Source: Clostridiales bacterium (lineage in GTDB: Bacteria > Bacillota > Clostridia > Peptostreptococcales > Anaerovoracaceae). From it: 64,000 nucleotides of DNA. Position numbers and translations under genes: made by a program. The notes beneath the pieces were generated by a model. The model was not told where the DNA came from. It ran no database searches and saw only the letters and a list, made by a program, of their open reading frames with translations. Below, one piece after another: positions 43,807-54,053 of this stretch. Position 1 is the stretch's first letter; every line of letters begins with the position of its first letter. The DNA lies in the NCBI GenBank assembly GCA_022766365.1, contig JALENW010000003.1:37173-101172 (forward strand), given 5' to 3'.

Positions 43807-45183
43807 ATGGATAGAGAAAAGTTTGATGTCAAGGGTAAAAAAATTTTAGTGGTAGGTCTTGGCAGGAGTGGTATCGCTGCTTCGCAGGTTTTGTGCAATG
43901 AGGGAGCGAACGTCTGGGTTCAGGATCAGAAATCAAAAGAGGAAATCGATTCTCAACTTCTGGCATTTTTCGAGGGCTTTAATGTGGAGGTTCTACTGGG
44001 AGAAATCCCTGATGAGGAAGAAGATTTTGATTTGATAGTCCTAAGTCCGGGAGTCGATCCCCAGACATCTTGGATATCAAAAATCAGAAATCGTGGCTGT
44101 GAAGTTATAGGGGAACTGGAATTAGCTTACAGGTTGACAAATGCGAGGTTTGTGGCAATAACAGGAACTAACGGAAAAACAACGACCACTACTTTGGTGG
44201 GTGAAATTTTTAAAGAAGCGGGTCTCCCTACACATGTGGTGGGAAACATAGGTGTTGCCGTCATCGCGGAAGCCATAAATGCCGGAAGTGAAGACTGGAT
44301 GGTAACTGAGGCTTCAAGTTTTCAGCTGGAAACTACCTTTAACTTCAGGCCACAGGTGGCGACGCTGTTGAACCTGACTCCGGATCATATGGATAGACAC
44401 AAGACGATGGAGGCCTATGGGAATGCCAAGGGGAAGATTTTTGCCAATCAGGGTGAAGGAGACTATTCAATCGTAAATGCTGAGGATCGGGCATGTGTTT
44501 CACTGGCAAAGCAAAGCAAGGGAAGATTGATTCTCTTCAGTAGAAAGAGAAGCCGGGGAGTTGATTGCTTCGTTGAAGATGACATTGTAAAAATCAGAGA
44601 TTTATCAGGGGAAAAGAGAGATGTGATACCTGTTAAGGATATAAATTTAGTGGGAAGTCATAATCTTGAGAATGTTTTGGCGGCAGTGGCAACTTGTTTT
44701 TTTGCCGGTATAAAAATAAAGGACATAGAGAAGGCAATTCGGGAATTTAGAGGGGTTCCCCATAGGCTCGAACCTGTTGCAAATATCGATGGGGTATTCT
44801 ATTACAATGATTCTAAGGGTACGAATACGGATGCTACGATAACCGCTATCAGGGCTTTAAAGAATGATATCATTCTTATTGCGGGAGGCGATGCTAAGGG
44901 TCAGGAGTTTGAATCTTTGGCAGCTGAGTTTAAAGATAGGGTTAAAGCCCTTGTACTATTGGGACGTGACAGGGAACTCATTGCAATGGCAGCAAGAAAG
45001 CAGGGTTTTGAAAACATCTACGAGGAAAAAACAATGCAGAGATGTGTTGAGAGAGCAGCTGCTATGGCCCATAGAGGAGATAAAGTTCTCCTCTCGCCGG
45101 CTTGTGCAAGTTGGGATATGTATGAAAATTTCCAACAGAGGGGAGATGACTTTAAATCTTGGGTGCTGGCCATGGAGAAATAG
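43807..45183 (+). CDS. murD: UDP-N-acetylmuramoylalanine--D-glutamate ligase (MurD)
   Basis: This 458-residue ligase adds D-Glu to UDP-MurNAc-L-Ala. It shows the N-terminal nucleotide-sugar fold (ILVVGLGRSGIAAS), the P-loop GTNGKTTTTTLVGEI, NLTPDHMDRH and the C-terminal LSPACASWDMYENFQQRG, a MurD hallmark. The next gene starts one base after its stop codon. Confidence 0.96.
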   Translation: MDREKFDVKGKKILVVGLGRSGIAASQVLCNEGANVWVQDQKSKEEIDSQLLAFFEGFNVEVLLGEIPDEEEDFDLIVLSPGVDPQTSWISKIRNRGCEVIGELELAYRLTNARFVAITGTNGKTTTTTLVGEIFKEAGLPTHVVGNIGVAVIAEAINAGSEDWMVTEASSFQLETTFNFRPQVATLLNLTPDHMDRHKTMEAYGNAKGKIFANQGEGDYSIVNAEDRACVSLAKQSKGRLILFSRKRSRGVDCFVEDDIVKIRDLSGEKRDVIPVKDINLVGSHNLENVLAAVATCFFAGIKIKDIEKAIREFRGVPHRLEPVANIDGVFYYNDSKGTNTDATITAIRALKNDIILIAGGDAKGQEFESLAAEFKDRVKALVLLGRDRELIAMAARKQGFENIYEEKTMQRCVERAAAMAHRGDKVLLSPACASWDMYENFQQRGDDFKSWVLAMEK

Positions 45184-45184
45184 G

Positions 45185-46339
45185 ATGAATAATAAGAAGA
45201 GGCTTTTGACAAAGAGAATAGGGACTATGGATTTTCCTCTGCTGGTTACTACAATAATTCTTGTGATGATTGGTGTAGTAGCGGTTTTCAGTGCGAGCTA
45301 TTACAGTTCCATCAGTGAGTCAGGTTCACCATATGGGTTTGTCCTGAAACAGGGGATATTTGCTGTTATGGGAATGGGATTTCTGGTTCTGGCATCGAAG
45401 ATGAACTATCATGTATGGAGATCATTTTCTCCTGTAATCCTCATAGGAAGCTTTTTCCTCCTCTGCCTTGTTTTGACGGGAGTCGGTTCAACCGTAAACG
45501 GTGCTACAAGATGGATCAGATTTTTCGGATTTTCAATTATGCCCGGAGAAATCAGTAAGTTCAGCATGATAATAGCTGTAGGGGCGTATCTGTCCGCCAA
45601 TCCGAAAAGGGTGAAGAGTTTAAAAGGGCTGCTTCCGGTAGTTGTTTTGCTGGCTGTGTCATGTGGACTTATAATGATGCAACCTAACTTTTCGGTTGCT
45701 GCCACTCTTGCGGTAATCATAATGGGAATGCTTGTTGTGGCAGGGCTGAAAACATCCTATCTTGTTGGAGGTGCCGGGATTATGGCTGCAGGAATAATAT
45801 TTGCTATAATTGGTGATCGTGGAGGATACAGATTTGCAAGATTTACCAGTTTTCTTCATCCGTTCAAGGACGCCTCGGGGGATTCATTTCAGGTTGTTCA
45901 ATCTCTTATGGCCCTTGGGTCAGGTGGATTCGGTGGAGTCGGAATCGGTAAGAGTGTACAGAAAACCATGTATTTACCTGAACCGCACAACGACTTTATT
46001 CTGGCAATAATAGGTGAAGAGGTCGGTTTTGTCGGCATAGCAATAATACTTGCACTTTATGTTATTTTTATATGGAGAGGCGTGATAATAGCTATCAATG
46101 CACCTGATTTATTTGGCACACTGATTGCCAGCGGTGTGGTTGCGATGGTTTCGGCACAGGTTATATTCAACCTTGGTGTTGTGACATCAAGTCTTCCTGC
46201 AACAGGTGTAGCACTGCCTTTTATCAGCTACGGAGGAAATGCCCTGATAATTTTTACAACCTGTGCGGGTATTTTGTTGAACATATCTAAAAAGAGAACC
46301 ATAGAGAGAAATTATATTGTAGAAAAATATATAGGGTAG
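45185..46339 (+). CDS. ftsW: SEDS-family peptidoglycan glycosyltransferase FtsW
   Basis: This 384-residue protein has about ten membrane helices; signatures are GVGSTVNGATRWI, FRPTSF-like SFLHPFKDASGDSFQVVQSLMALGSGG, PEPHNDFILAIIGEEVGF and PFISYGGNALI. It polymerises septal glycan strands with the class B PBP encoded upstream. The ATG follows the murD stop by one base, with GGAG inside the end of murD, so the two are translationally coupled. Confidence 0.95.
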   Translation: MNNKKRLLTKRIGTMDFPLLVTTIILVMIGVVAVFSASYYSSISESGSPYGFVLKQGIFAVMGMGFLVLASKMNYHVWRSFSPVILIGSFFLLCLVLTGVGSTVNGATRWIRFFGFSIMPGEISKFSMIIAVGAYLSANPKRVKSLKGLLPVVVLLAVSCGLIMMQPNFSVAATLAVIIMGMLVVAGLKTSYLVGGAGIMAAGIIFAIIGDRGGYRFARFTSFLHPFKDASGDSFQVVQSLMALGSGGFGGVGIGKSVQKTMYLPEPHNDFILAIIGEEVGFVGIAIILALYVIFIWRGVIIAINAPDLFGTLIASGVVAMVSAQVIFNLGVVTSSLPATGVALPFISYGGNALIIFTTCAGILLNISKKRTIERNYIVEKYIG

Positions 46340-46345
46340 GTTAAG

Positions 46346-47449
46346 ATGAGAGCTATAATTACAGGCGGAGGAACCGGGGGTCATGTGTTCCCGGCCCTTG
46401 CCATTGCAGACAAAATAGTAGAAATGGATCCCGGTTCAGAAATATTGTATATTGGTCATGAGGATAGTATGGAAGGAGAACTTGCACCTAAACATGGGTA
46501 CCGTTTTGAAAAAGTGTCGGCCATGTGGCTTGAAAAAAATCCAATCGGAATGGTTAAGATGGGATTCTCGATTATGAAGGGAATTGCTGAAAGCAGACGA
46601 CTGATAAGGGAGTTCAAGCCGGATTGTGTAATAGGTACAGGAGGCTTTGTTTGTTTTCCTGTCATTGTGGCTGCTCATCGTGAGAAAATAGCATGCTATA
46701 TTCACGAACAGAACGCATTCCCGGGGGCGGCAAACAGGACATTAGAGAGATTTTCCGATAATGTTTTTTTGGCATATCCTGAGGCAACCTCTTATTTCAA
46801 ACAGCCTCAAAAGCATATATATACAGGGAATCCCGTAAGAAAAGAATTCTTCTTGCTTGACAGGGAAGAATCAAGAAAGAAGCTTGGGATAGCACCTGAA
46901 AACTTTCATATTTTGGCTATGGGAGGCAGCTGGGGAGCAAGGACGATAAATAATATTGCAGTGGATATTCTTCAGTGGATACAGAACAAACCTGAGTACA
47001 GCTGTACCTTTATCAGTGGACACATAAATTATGAAGAGGAGAAAGAAAAAATCCTTGAAAAAGGTATCGACACAGCCGGACGAGGAAAACTGGTCGGGTT
47101 TGTAAATGACATGCCGGACCAGGTTGCTGCTGCTGACCTTGTTATCAGTCGCGCAGGGGCTCTCACAGTTACAGAAATAAATGTATCAGGGAAGCCTTCT
47201 ATTCTAATACCTTTCCCTGAGGCTACAGACAATCATCAGTACTACAATGCAAAATCAATTGCTGATCGAGGCGGAGCTATCCTAATTGAGGAAAAAGATC
47301 TTAGGACCGAAGATGTTTTGACGGTAATAGAAAACTATAAAAACAACCCTGAGGGATTGGCCGCTATGGGGGAGGCCAGCTTAAAATGCAGCCCCGGAGA
47401 TTCAACCGAAAGAATCTGGCACCATATTGAGTCGATAAGGCATGATTAA
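46346..47449 (+). CDS. murG: UDP-GlcNAc--MurNAc-pentapeptide GlcNAc transferase (MurG)
   Basis: A 367-residue GT-B glycosyltransferase converts lipid I to lipid II at the inner face of the membrane. The N-terminal glycine-rich loop GGGTGGHVFPALAIA, YIHEQNAFPG, GGSWGA and the UDP-GlcNAc site ISRAGALTVTEI with PFPEATDNHQ are present. It is six bases after ftsW. Confidence 0.96.
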   Translation: MRAIITGGGTGGHVFPALAIADKIVEMDPGSEILYIGHEDSMEGELAPKHGYRFEKVSAMWLEKNPIGMVKMGFSIMKGIAESRRLIREFKPDCVIGTGGFVCFPVIVAAHREKIACYIHEQNAFPGAANRTLERFSDNVFLAYPEATSYFKQPQKHIYTGNPVRKEFFLLDREESRKKLGIAPENFHILAMGGSWGARTINNIAVDILQWIQNKPEYSCTFISGHINYEEEKEKILEKGIDTAGRGKLVGFVNDMPDQVAAADLVISRAGALTVTEINVSGKPSILIPFPEATDNHQYYNAKSIADRGGAILIEEKDLRTEDVLTVIENYKNNPEGLAAMGEASLKCSPGDSTERIWHHIESIRHD

Positions 47450-47469
47450 GTTTAAAACTTGGAGATACT

Positions 47470-48258
47470 ATGGCAGCATATAATGAAGAAGCTATGAAGG
47501 TTCTTAAGAGCACAAATGTGAAAAAGAAACCGATAAAAAAAAGGCACCCCTTCAGAAATTTTTTGATTTTTACAGGTTTAGTTGCCATGATAATATATGG
47601 CATGGGTACTTCTTACTTCAACATAAAGAATGTTGTTGTGGAGGGAAACAGTTATTATACTGACAGACAGATTATAACAATGTCTGATGCGAAGACCGGA
47701 GTTAATATTTTTTGGGGCGCGGGTGATAGCAAGATAAAGAATCGTCTAAAAAAAGATCCGTATTTTAGAGATGTATTCATTAAAAGAAGGTTGCCTGACA
47801 CTTTGGTTATCAAGGTAGAGGAAAGAAGACAGATTGCAGCTGTTGAATACGGAGATAAGTACGTGGTCATTGACACCGAAGGAGTGGTTCTAAGGACGGG
47901 TAAAATAGATCCGAAACTGACACTTATTGCCGGGCTTAAGATTACAAAGATGGAAAAGGGCGAAAAACTTGAGGTGGAGCAGAAGAATACACTTTCGAAA
48001 ACTTTAAAGATGCTTTCGGCAATGGAGAAGGGAGATTTATTCTTTAAGAAAGCGATAGTCGAGGAAGATGAGGATAACAGAATAAATGCCTATATCCTTG
48101 ACTCCCTCGTTGTGAAAGGGAAACCTCAGATTGTTTTAGAACGAATGAAGTCCGGCGATCTTCAGAAGGTGGTCAACAAGCTGATGCAAAAAGGTGATAT
48201 CAGGGGAACTGTAGCTGTAGATGATAATAATTTTATCACTTTTTCTCCCGATATATAG
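47470..48258 (+). CDS. ftsQ: cell division protein FtsQ/DivIB
   Basis: This 262-residue bitopic protein has a basic cytoplasmic tail (KKKPIKKRH), one membrane helix (about 35-55), the POTRA domain (FNIKNVVVEGNSYYTDRQI, then RRLPDTLVIKVEERR) and a beta domain. It bridges FtsL and DivIC/FtsB in the divisome. Its place between murG and ftsZ fits; ftsA, which often follows, is absent. Confidence 0.92.
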   Translation: MAAYNEEAMKVLKSTNVKKKPIKKRHPFRNFLIFTGLVAMIIYGMGTSYFNIKNVVVEGNSYYTDRQIITMSDAKTGVNIFWGAGDSKIKNRLKKDPYFRDVFIKRRLPDTLVIKVEERRQIAAVEYGDKYVVIDTEGVVLRTGKIDPKLTLIAGLKITKMEKGEKLEVEQKNTLSKTLKMLSAMEKGDLFFKKAIVEEDEDNRINAYILDSLVVKGKPQIVLERMKSGDLQKVVNKLMQKGDIRGTVAVDDNNFITFSPDI

Positions 48259-48319
48259 TGCAAAAATATAAAATATATGGTAAAATATCCCTAATATGGG
48301 GCAATAAGGAGGAGCGCAT

Positions 48320-49450
48320 ATGATGCAGTTTGAGACGAGTCAGGATAAGGCAGCTGTGATCAAGGTAATAGGCGTTGGCGGCGGTGGATGTAATGCCGTT
48401 AACAGGATGCTGGAAGTGGGCCTTAAGGGAGTTGAATTCATAGCTGTAAATACAGATAGACAGGCTCTTAACAAATGTAAGGCTGAACTTCGTATTCAAA
48501 TAGGCGAGAAATTAACGAGAGGTCTCGGAGCGGGTGGAAACCCTCAGGTTGGGCAGCAGTCGGCAGAAGAGACGATCGATGACATAGCAGATATTATCAA
48601 AGGAAGCGATATGGTATTCATAACCGCCGGAATGGGTGGTGGAACGGGGACAGGTGCTGCTCCGATTATCGCAAGAGTTGCTAAAGATATGGGAATCCTT
48701 ACAGTGGGTGTTGTAACCAAACCGTTTTCTTTTGAAGGAAAGAAGAGAATGACGGCAGCTGAGATGGGAATTGACTATCTCAAGGAGTTCGTGGATTCCC
48801 TTGTAATCGTTCCAAACGATAAGCTTCTTAGCAATTGTACCAAGAATACTTCAATTCTTGAAGCCTTCAGTATGGCAGATGATGTTCTGAGACAGGGTGT
48901 TCAGGGCATAGCAGATTTGATTTCAGAGTTTGCCCTTATAAATGTTGACTTCGCAGACGTTAAGTCTGTAATGACCGATAGAGGAATTGCACACATGGGT
49001 GTTGGCAAGGGTTCAGGAGAGTCAAGAGCTCAGGATGCTGTCAGAGCTGCTATTGAGAGTCCGCTTCTTGAGACTACCATTGCAGGAGCAAGAGCGATTC
49101 TGCTATACGTGTCCGGAGGATACGACCTTGGAATGCTTGAGGTGTCAGAAATTGCAAGCCTTGTGCAGGAGCAGGCTGATGAGCAGGCTATACTTATATT
49201 CGGTGCCGCAGTTAATGAAGATATGGAGGACGAAATTGCAATTACGGTTATAGCCACCGGTTTTAGTGAGGATGCCGGAAATGCTATAGATTATAGCAAT
49301 TTCAACAACAAGGTTCCCCGTAAGGTAGTGACTGAGGATGGACTTGAAGGTACTGAGACGACCCTTGAGAAGTTATTTGAAGATCATGACGGAGAGGATG
49401 GTGAATCCGAATCCAAATTTGATATTCCAACCTTCTTAAGCAATAACTGA
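48320..49450 (+). CDS. ftsZ: cell division protein FtsZ
   Basis: The 376-residue tubulin homologue has [17 protein letters not shown] at the N terminus, the GTP signature [10 protein letters not shown], and the [12 protein letters not shown]7 loop. The disordered linker is short and the C-terminal peptide ends DIPTFLSNN, fitting the conserved DIPxFL anchor. It forms the Z ring. A strong AAGGAGGA precedes the ATG. No ftsA lies upstream, so the Z ring must rely on SepF or an ftsA elsewhere. Confidence 0.97.
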   Translation: MMQFETSQDKAAVIKVIGVGGGGCNAVNRMLEVGLKGVEFIAVNTDRQALNKCKAELRIQIGEKLTRGLGAGGNPQVGQQSAEETIDDIADIIKGSDMVFITAGMGGGTGTGAAPIIARVAKDMGILTVGVVTKPFSFEGKKRMTAAEMGIDYLKEFVDSLVIVPNDKLLSNCTKNTSILEAFSMADDVLRQGVQGIADLISEFALINVDFADVKSVMTDRGIAHMGVGKGSGESRAQDAVRAAIESPLLETTIAGARAILLYVSGGYDLGMLEVSEIASLVQEQADEQAILIFGAAVNEDMEDEIAITVIATGFSEDAGNAIDYSNFNNKVPRKVVTEDGLEGTETTLEKLFEDHDGEDGESESKFDIPTFLSNN

Positions 49451-49471
49451 GGTTAGATAATAGATTCCGAA

Positions 49472-49497
49472 AGTCGGTCGGTAAGACCGGCTTTTTT
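49472..49497 (+). terminator. terminator after ftsZ
   Basis: AGTCGGTC (49472-49479) pairs with GACCGGCT (49485-49492), with one G-U pair, then a T run. It closes the dcw cluster only about 12 bases before the next gene. Confidence 0.82.
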
Positions 49498-49508
49498 CGA
49501 AGGTGTGT

Positions 49509-50366
49509 ATGAAAGTAATCAAAGAGATTACATCAAGGGATAATGGGATATTTAAGTTGATCAGGAGCCTTAAGGTGCGGAAGAACAGAACCCGAGAGGC
49601 TCTCTTTGTGGTTGAAGGGCCCAAACAGGTCACAGAGGCATTAAGGGGACGATATTCCATCAAATATATTGCTTTTAGAAACGATTTCCCCCATAATTCC
49701 CCGAGTGATTTCTCAAAGAGACCGGAACTTGTTTTAAAGGATAGACTTGAAGGGTTTGATTCACACAAGATACAGGATACTGAAGATATTGTTATGTTGA
49801 ATTCCAGGCTTTTTAAGGAACTTTCCGATACGGAAACTGACCAAGGGGTGTTGGCGGTTATTAAAAGGGAAGATTTAACAGTTGAAGACTTTGTCGATTT
49901 GGCAGGAAGAAGTTCAAATATTTTGGCTCTTGATCGAGTTCAGGATCCGGGCAATGTCGGTACTTTGATCAGAACAGCAGAAGGTGCAGGATTTAAGGGG
50001 ATTGTGACACTTAAGGGAACGGGAGATCCGTACGGCCCAAAGGCCGTAAGGGCAGCGGGAGGAGCAATACTGAGACTGCCGCATATAATGCTGGAAAATC
50101 CCGAAGAACTGAAGATAATGGCAGATATCGGCGGAAAGAAAATCGCTACAACAAGTGTATGCAATGGAATTCCATATTATCAAGCTGACCTGTCTGAGAA
50201 TCTCATACTTGTCATGGGCAATGAAGGAAATGGAGTATCAGGAGAAGTGGAAGGACTGTCCGAACTCAGCCTTAACATTCCAACTGAGGGAGAACTTGAA
50301 TCCCTGAATGTGGCAACAGCCGGTGCCATACTTATGATGGACAGCCTCAGACAAAGACGATCATGA
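49509..50366 (+). CDS. TrmH/SpoU-family RNA 2'-O-methyltransferase
   Basis: This 285-residue protein has the N-terminal substrate-binding domain (FVVEGPKQVTEAL) and a SPOUT knot domain with motif 1 LDRVQDPGNVGTLIRTAEGAGF, motif 2 VMGNEGNGVS and motif 3 LNIPTEGELESLNVATAGAILM. It resembles the YsgA/RlmB relatives that often lie next to pheST in Firmicutes. It methylates ribose of rRNA or tRNA; the target is not determined. Confidence 0.91.
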   Translation: MKVIKEITSRDNGIFKLIRSLKVRKNRTREALFVVEGPKQVTEALRGRYSIKYIAFRNDFPHNSPSDFSKRPELVLKDRLEGFDSHKIQDTEDIVMLNSRLFKELSDTETDQGVLAVIKREDLTVEDFVDLAGRSSNILALDRVQDPGNVGTLIRTAEGAGFKGIVTLKGTGDPYGPKAVRAAGGAILRLPHIMLENPEELKIMADIGGKKIATTSVCNGIPYYQADLSENLILVMGNEGNGVSGEVEGLSELSLNIPTEGELESLNVATAGAILMMDSLRQRRS

Positions 50367-50484
50367 CGTTATCTATGACGGAGTAAGCATGATAAAAACA
50401 GATTAAAAGATACTGAAACAAAAGTGAAACATACTGCTGACGGATCTTGAATCAGCTGATAAATTATAGAAAAAGAGGAAGAGT

Positions 50485-51507
50485 ATGCTAGAGAATTTAA
50501 ATTCAATCAGAGAAGAAGCTATCTCTATGATAAAGGAGAGCGCGTCACTTAAGGACTGTGAGGATATAAGGGTTGCAATGCTTGGGAAAAAGGGCAGGGT
50601 TACTGAAATCCTCAAAAATATGAAGAAACTTCCACCTGAGGAGAAAAAGGTTCTCGGTAAAGAGGCGAATATTCTCAAAAAAGAAATCGAAGAAAAGATA
50701 AACAGAAAGAAGCTGGAGCTTGCTTCAGAAGAAAAAGAGAAAAGACTCAAGGAGGAGACAATTGATGTTACAGAGCCTGCACCGGAACTTAAGATCGGTG
50801 CAAAGCACCTTATAACACAAGTGATAGATGAGGTTCTTGGCATCTTCACAGACATGGGTTACGAAATCGTGGAGGGACCACTCGTCGACACCGTTTTCAA
50901 TGTTTTCGACGGGTTGAATTCTCCTGCAAATCACCCGAGCAGAGATATGACTGATACATTTTACATCAGCAAAGATAATGTTCTTCGCCCTCATACGAGC
51001 TCTGTAGAAATAAGAACACTAATGAGCAGGGAAGCACCTTTTAAGATAGTGAGCCCGGGAAGATGTTTCAGGTGTGATACTCCTGATGCGACCCACAGCC
51101 CTATGTTTCATCAGATTGAAGGAATGATAGTAGACGAAGGAATCACAATGGCTCACCTTAAAGGCACGTTGGATCATATGGCAAAGAAGCTATTCGGGTC
51201 GGAGACCAGGACTAAATTCAGGCCTCATCATTTTCCTTTTACGGAACCGAGTGCGGAGATGGATGTAAGCTGCTTTAAATGCGGGGGCAAGGGTTGCTCA
51301 ATGTGCAAGGGAAGCGGTTGGATAGAAATTCTCGGATGTGGAATGACACATCCGAACGTTCACGGTGTTGGAGAAGTCGATACGGAGAAATTTACCGGTT
51401 TTGCCTTCGGAATGGGTGTAGAGAGGATTGCTATGCTCAAATACGGTATTGATGATATCAGATATTTCTATGAGAACGATATGAGATTTATTGAACAGTT
51501 CAAATAG
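50485..51507 (+). CDS. pheS: phenylalanine--tRNA ligase alpha subunit
   Basis: A 340-residue class II synthetase subunit with an N-terminal coiled coil (about 1-95) and the catalytic core: motif 2 region FKIVSPGRCFRCDTPDATHSPMFHQIEG and motif 3 GFAFGMGVERIAM. The ILGCGMTHPNV segment is typical. It includes a Cys-rich insert (CFKCGGKGCSMCKGSGW) with four cysteines, seen in many Clostridia. AGAGGAAG precedes the ATG. The 118-base gap upstream shows no T-box element. Confidence 0.96.
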   Translation: MLENLNSIREEAISMIKESASLKDCEDIRVAMLGKKGRVTEILKNMKKLPPEEKKVLGKEANILKKEIEEKINRKKLELASEEKEKRLKEETIDVTEPAPELKIGAKHLITQVIDEVLGIFTDMGYEIVEGPLVDTVFNVFDGLNSPANHPSRDMTDTFYISKDNVLRPHTSSVEIRTLMSREAPFKIVSPGRCFRCDTPDATHSPMFHQIEGMIVDEGITMAHLKGTLDHMAKKLFGSETRTKFRPHHFPFTEPSAEMDVSCFKCGGKGCSMCKGSGWIEILGCGMTHPNVHGVGEVDTEKFTGFAFGMGVERIAMLKYGIDDIRYFYENDMRFIEQFK

Positions 51508-51537
51508 GAAATAAAATTGAGGAAGGTGAAATAAGAT

Positions 51538-54012
51538 ATGTTAGTTTCTTGGAAATGGCTAAATGACTACATCAAAGTGGATGAAAATATTACGGATTAT
51601 TGCAACGGAATGATAATGAGCGGTTCAAACCTTGAAACCTGTCGAAAATTCGGAGACGGTATTGAGGGGGTCGTTATCGGTAAGATTAAAAATATAGAGA
51701 AGCACCCTAATGCGGATAAACTTGTTATCTGCCGGATTGATGTGGGAAAAGAAGATAATGTTCAAATAGTAACCGGAGCTAAGAATGTCTTTGAAGGAGC
51801 CATTGTGCCGGTAGCACTCGATGGAAGCAGAATACCGGGACCCCTCCACGGACAGACTAAATCAGAAGATGGGGTTGAGATACGATCCGGACAGCTCAGG
51901 GGAGAAGTATCAAATGGGATGCTCTGTTCTGCAACAGAGCTTGGCTTCGATGATAAGGTAGCACCAATGGCCAGCAGAGATGGTATTTGGATTCTGCCTT
52001 TTGAGTTTGAGTCAAAACTGGGCATGGATTTATCGATGGCTTTAGATCTGTCAGATTATACTATAGACTTTGAAATAACTCCAAACAGACCTGATTGCTT
52101 ATCAATGATAGGAATGGCAAGGGAAACAGGAGCGACGTTCGGGAACGAAGTCAAAGTTCCGGAAACGAAGCTCAACAGTGAAGACGAAAGTCAAAGAGCA
52201 GAAGATATAATTCAAGTCGAGGTGAGATCAGACAGCTGTTTGAGATATACGGCAAGGGTTATAAAAGATATAAAGATGGGGGAATCACCATGGTGGATTC
52301 AGCAGAGACTGATGGCTGCAGGAATGAGACCTATAAACATTATTGTGGACATTACCAATTTTGTAATGCTTGAGTATGGACAGCCTTTACACGCTTTCGA
52401 TATAAGAAGCATTGCAAAGAGAAAAATCATAGTTGAGTCTGCGGAACAAGGAGAAGTTTTCCGAACCCTTGACGGGAAAGAGAGAAAGCTCGAAAAGAAC
52501 ATGCTCATGATTAAAGATGGAGAGAAGTCTGTGGCAATTGCCGGTATTATGGGCGGAATGAATTCTGAGATAGAAAAAGATACGGAGACAGTAGTTCTTG
52601 AGTCTGCGTGCTTTGATGGAGATAGCGTCAGGAAAACATCAAAGAAATTGACTCTGCGAACTGAGGCTTCGGGAAGATATGAGAAGGGTGTGGATCCTAA
52701 TCTGGCAAAGACTGCTGCAGATAGATTCTGCTACCTGGTAGAATCACTGAGTGCAGGAACTGTTGTGAGCGGAGCCGTAGATGTATACAAAAATCCGAAG
52801 GAATCTGAGCCTGTTCTTGTAAGAGCAAAACGTATCAACAAGGTTCTCGGGACGGATATCGCTGCAGGAGAGATGGCGAATATATTCAAGACTTTAGATT
52901 GCAGGGTTGACATCGTTGAAGGTAATCTCAATGATAATGATGCGGTTATGAGAGTTTATCCGCCGACTGTAAGACAAGACCTGTCGATGGAAGTTGATTT
53001 TGTGGAAGAGGTAGCAAGGATATACGGATACGATAAACTTCCTATGGAGCTGCCAAAGAGCAACTCTATACCGGAGATGACGCAAAGTTGGATTCTGAGA
53101 AAGAAAGCCGGAGAAGTTCTGACTGCTATTGGAATGAATGAAATTCAGACAATTTCTTTTGCAAGCCCGAGCGATTTGGACAAGGTGAACATAGGTGAGG
53201 ATGCTATAGAGAGAGCCTTCGTAAAAATCATTAATCCTTTAGGAGAAGATACATCTATACTGAGAACTATTTTGTTGCCTGATATGATGGACGTCTTGGC
53301 AAGGAATTATTCCAGATCCCAAGAGAGCGTTCAGGCATTTGAGATCGGCACAACCTTTATGAAGAACTTTATTGAAGAAGGTGGTCTGCCGTATGAGGAT
53401 TTCAATATCTGCCTCGGTGCGTTTGGAGAAAATGAGGACTTTTTCATGATGAAGGCGAGAGTGGAGACTCTTTTGAGAGAGATGGGCATACGGAAGGTAA
53501 CTTTCACTGCCGAAAAAGAATATCCCTCTTATCATCCGGGAAGATGTGCCAGGGTTTCCGCAACGGCTGAAAATGGTGAAGAGGTTGAACTTGCCATAAT
53601 GGGTCAGGTTCATCCGGATGTCGCTGAGAACTACAATATCGATGTTCCGATTTATGCGGCAGAGCTTATGATGGGGCCGATAGAAGAACTTTCCAACAGA
53701 AAAATCACATATAAGAAACCACCTAAGTTTCCGGGAACTTCAAGAGATATAGCGTTGACTGTCGACGAGGATATAGCTGTAGGCGAAATACTTAAAGTGA
53801 TATATGAAGATGAGGACGAAATTTTTAAAGGAGCTAAAATCTTTGATATCTACAGAGGAAAACAGATAGGTGATAACAAAAAGAGCGTTGCAATAAGATT
53901 GTTTTATGCTCATGATGACAAAACACTTACAGACGCTGAGGTACTTTCGGTACACCGGGTGATTTTGCAAAGACTTGCTGACAAACTACATGCAATTTTG
54001 AGAGAGCAATAG
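51538..54012 (+). CDS. pheT: phenylalanine--tRNA ligase beta subunit
   Basis: The 824-residue subunit has the N-terminal EMAP/tRNA-binding domain (HPNADKLVICRIDVG), the B3/B4 editing domain (about 200-400, IMGGMNSEI), the B5 domain, a catalytic-like core, and the C-terminal anticodon-binding FDX-ACB domain (PKFPGTSRDIALTVDEDI). The alpha2beta2 enzyme charges tRNA-Phe. It follows pheS by 30 bases. Confidence 0.96.
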   Translation: MLVSWKWLNDYIKVDENITDYCNGMIMSGSNLETCRKFGDGIEGVVIGKIKNIEKHPNADKLVICRIDVGKEDNVQIVTGAKNVFEGAIVPVALDGSRIPGPLHGQTKSEDGVEIRSGQLRGEVSNGMLCSATELGFDDKVAPMASRDGIWILPFEFESKLGMDLSMALDLSDYTIDFEITPNRPDCLSMIGMARETGATFGNEVKVPETKLNSEDESQRAEDIIQVEVRSDSCLRYTARVIKDIKMGESPWWIQQRLMAAGMRPINIIVDITNFVMLEYGQPLHAFDIRSIAKRKIIVESAEQGEVFRTLDGKERKLEKNMLMIKDGEKSVAIAGIMGGMNSEIEKDTETVVLESACFDGDSVRKTSKKLTLRTEASGRYEKGVDPNLAKTAADRFCYLVESLSAGTVVSGAVDVYKNPKESEPVLVRAKRINKVLGTDIAAGEMANIFKTLDCRVDIVEGNLNDNDAVMRVYPPTVRQDLSMEVDFVEEVARIYGYDKLPMELPKSNSIPEMTQSWILRKKAGEVLTAIGMNEIQTISFASPSDLDKVNIGEDAIERAFVKIINPLGEDTSILRTILLPDMMDVLARNYSRSQESVQAFEIGTTFMKNFIEEGGLPYEDFNICLGAFGENEDFFMMKARVETLLREMGIRKVTFTAEKEYPSYHPGRCARVSATAENGEEVELAIMGQVHPDVAENYNIDVPIYAAELMMGPIEELSNRKITYKKPPKFPGTSRDIALTVDEDIAVGEILKVIYEDEDEIFKGAKIFDIYRGKQIGDNKKSVAIRLFYAHDDKTLTDAEVLSVHRVILQRLADKLHAILREQ

Positions 54013-54053
54013 CATCGATGTAGACATGGATTGGCGGAAAGGATGAAGAACCG

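Noticed and set aside
50367..50484. T-box riboswitch upstream of pheS
   Set aside because: The gap is only 118 bases, with no T-box sequence, specifier stem or terminator.
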